Shown here: piece by piece, positions 6,085 through 6,562 of the stretch
How the letters are laid out: each line of letters opens with the position of its first letter
Numbering within the stretch: position 1 is the first letter of the stretch
NCBI GenBank assembly: GCA_025963345.1
Contig: JAOPUS010000347.1
Coordinates: 1 to 6,562, forward strand
Direction: 5' to 3'
Origin: Blastococcus sp.
GTDB taxonomy: Bacteria; Actinomycetota; Actinomycetes; Mycobacteriales; Geodermatophilaceae
DNA: 6,562 nt
Made by a program: the position numbers and the translations under genes
Notes under the pieces: model-generated
What the model saw: only the letters and a program-made list of their open reading frames with translations
Databases searched by the model: none
Told to the model about the DNA's origin: nothing

Positions 6085-6124
6085 GGAAGAGCGCGGTCGG
6101 CCGGAGGGTCGACCGCGCCCTCCC
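6085..6124 (-). terminator. Long hairpin directly after the membrane protein gene, probable terminator
   Basis: Arms 6085-6099 and 6110-6124 pair over 15 positions around a 10-base loop. In minus-strand RNA all 15 positions pair, two of them as G-U wobbles; in plus-strand RNA the same two become A-C mismatches, so the structure favours the minus strand. It starts 4 bases after the stop at 6129-6131. A short pyrimidine-rich stretch is part of the 3' arm, but there is no U-run after it. Between this hairpin and the GTG at 6012 I see no convincing promoter. Confidence 0.6.
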
Positions 6125-6128
6125 GTCC

Positions 6129-6562
6129 TCAGCGGCTGTCGGTGGCGGGGGCCGACCCGGCGCGAAGCGTCGCGACGGTGGCCCAGGTGGCAGCCACGAC
6201 AAGGACGCCCACGTCGACGAGCAGCAGGTTCCGTCCATATTCGCGCGGCAGGAACGACGGGTTCGCCGGATCGGCTCCCACCCCCAGGACGAACGGCAGC
6301 GCGATCAGGGCCAGCAGCCCGGCAACGGCAGCGCCCACCACGATCGCCGGCCGGGCGGCAGCCGGAAGCACCCGGGCCGCGAGCCACCCGAGGCCGATCC
6401 AGATCGGCGCGATCACCAGGTCGTGCAGCAGCGCGCTGCCGACGAACCAGGTCAGCCATGAGCCGAGCGGCACCCGGCTGCCCGCGGTGAGCAGGCCGTA
6501 CACGCCGTATACGACCGCGCCCAGCCCCGGCAGCACGAACAGCCACCGCCACCACGGCTGCA
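6129..6562 (-). CDS. Four-helix integral membrane protein, N-terminus outside window
   Basis: 143 residues are visible before the TGA at 6129-6131. Four hydrophobic segments can be drawn: WWRWLFVLPGLGAVVYGVYG near the visible start, then the stretch WLTWFVGSALLHDLVIAPIWIGLGW, then IVVGAAVAGLLALIALPFVLG, and finally LLLVDVGVLVVAATWATVA. The second holds LLHDLVIAP, and the loop before the last holds NPSFLPREYGRN. From memory, His-Asp followed by Ala-Pro in the second helix is typical of small four-helix actinobacterial membrane proteins of unknown function. A GTG at 6536 could serve as start, but the preceding in-frame codons encode QPWWRWLF, which continue the first helix, so the true start is probably beyond 6562. 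The tail is short and polar and probably cytoplasmic or external; topology is not decided. A hairpin follows the stop, so it probably ends its transcription unit. Confidence 0.85.
   Translation of the reverse strand, partial: QPWWRWLFVLPGLGAVVYGVYGLLTAGSRVPLGSWLTWFVGSALLHDLVIAPIWIGLGWLAARVLPAAARPAIVVGAAVAGLLALIALPFVLGVGADPANPSFLPREYGRNLLLVDVGVLVVAATWATVATLRAGSAPATDSR

Overview
The window is GC-rich throughout, with coding frames dominated by G/C at the third codon position. Together with the protein types seen, this points to a high-GC actinomycete. A member of the Geodermatophilaceae or a related family is possible, but that is inference and cannot be settled here.

Layout. Positions 1-3835 (minus strand) hold the first 1278 codons of one very large gene that runs off the left edge. 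It encodes a single-chain, biotin-dependent acyl-CoA carboxylase: biotin carboxylase, then biotin-carrier domain, then a long region resembling the central part of eukaryotic acetyl-CoA carboxylase. The carboxyltransferase half should lie beyond position 1. Positions 4016-4498 (minus) encode a 160-residue uncharacterised protein just upstream of the carboxylase gene. Positions 4658-5092 (minus) encode a 144-residue uncharacterised protein, probably beta-rich, with a seven-glycine run. Positions 5276-5683 (plus) encode a 135-residue uncharacterised protein with a coiled-coil tail, divergent from its left neighbour. Positions 5680-6012 (minus) are a tentative gene for a small Cys-rich protein; its stop codon overlaps the stop of the plus-strand gene in one CTAG. 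Positions 6129-6562 (minus) encode most of a four-helix membrane protein whose start lies past the right edge.

Regulatory structure is sparse but readable. Hairpins sit 3-4 bases after the stop codons of the two minus-strand genes ending at 4658 and 6129. Promoter-like hexamer pairs precede the carboxylase gene and the 160-residue gene. The plus-strand gene may be transcribed without a leader. The 183-bp divergent spacer at 5093-5275 contains two clear inverted repeats.

Working together: the carboxylase is expected to make malonyl-CoA or a related carboxylated acyl-CoA for lipid or polyketide synthesis. Nothing in the small neighbouring genes ties them to that reaction, and spacing and hairpins suggest mostly separate transcription units. 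No mobile element, tRNA, rRNA or CRISPR array was seen. I see no strong case for a wholly new multi-gene system; the eukaryote-like carboxylase is the most notable item.
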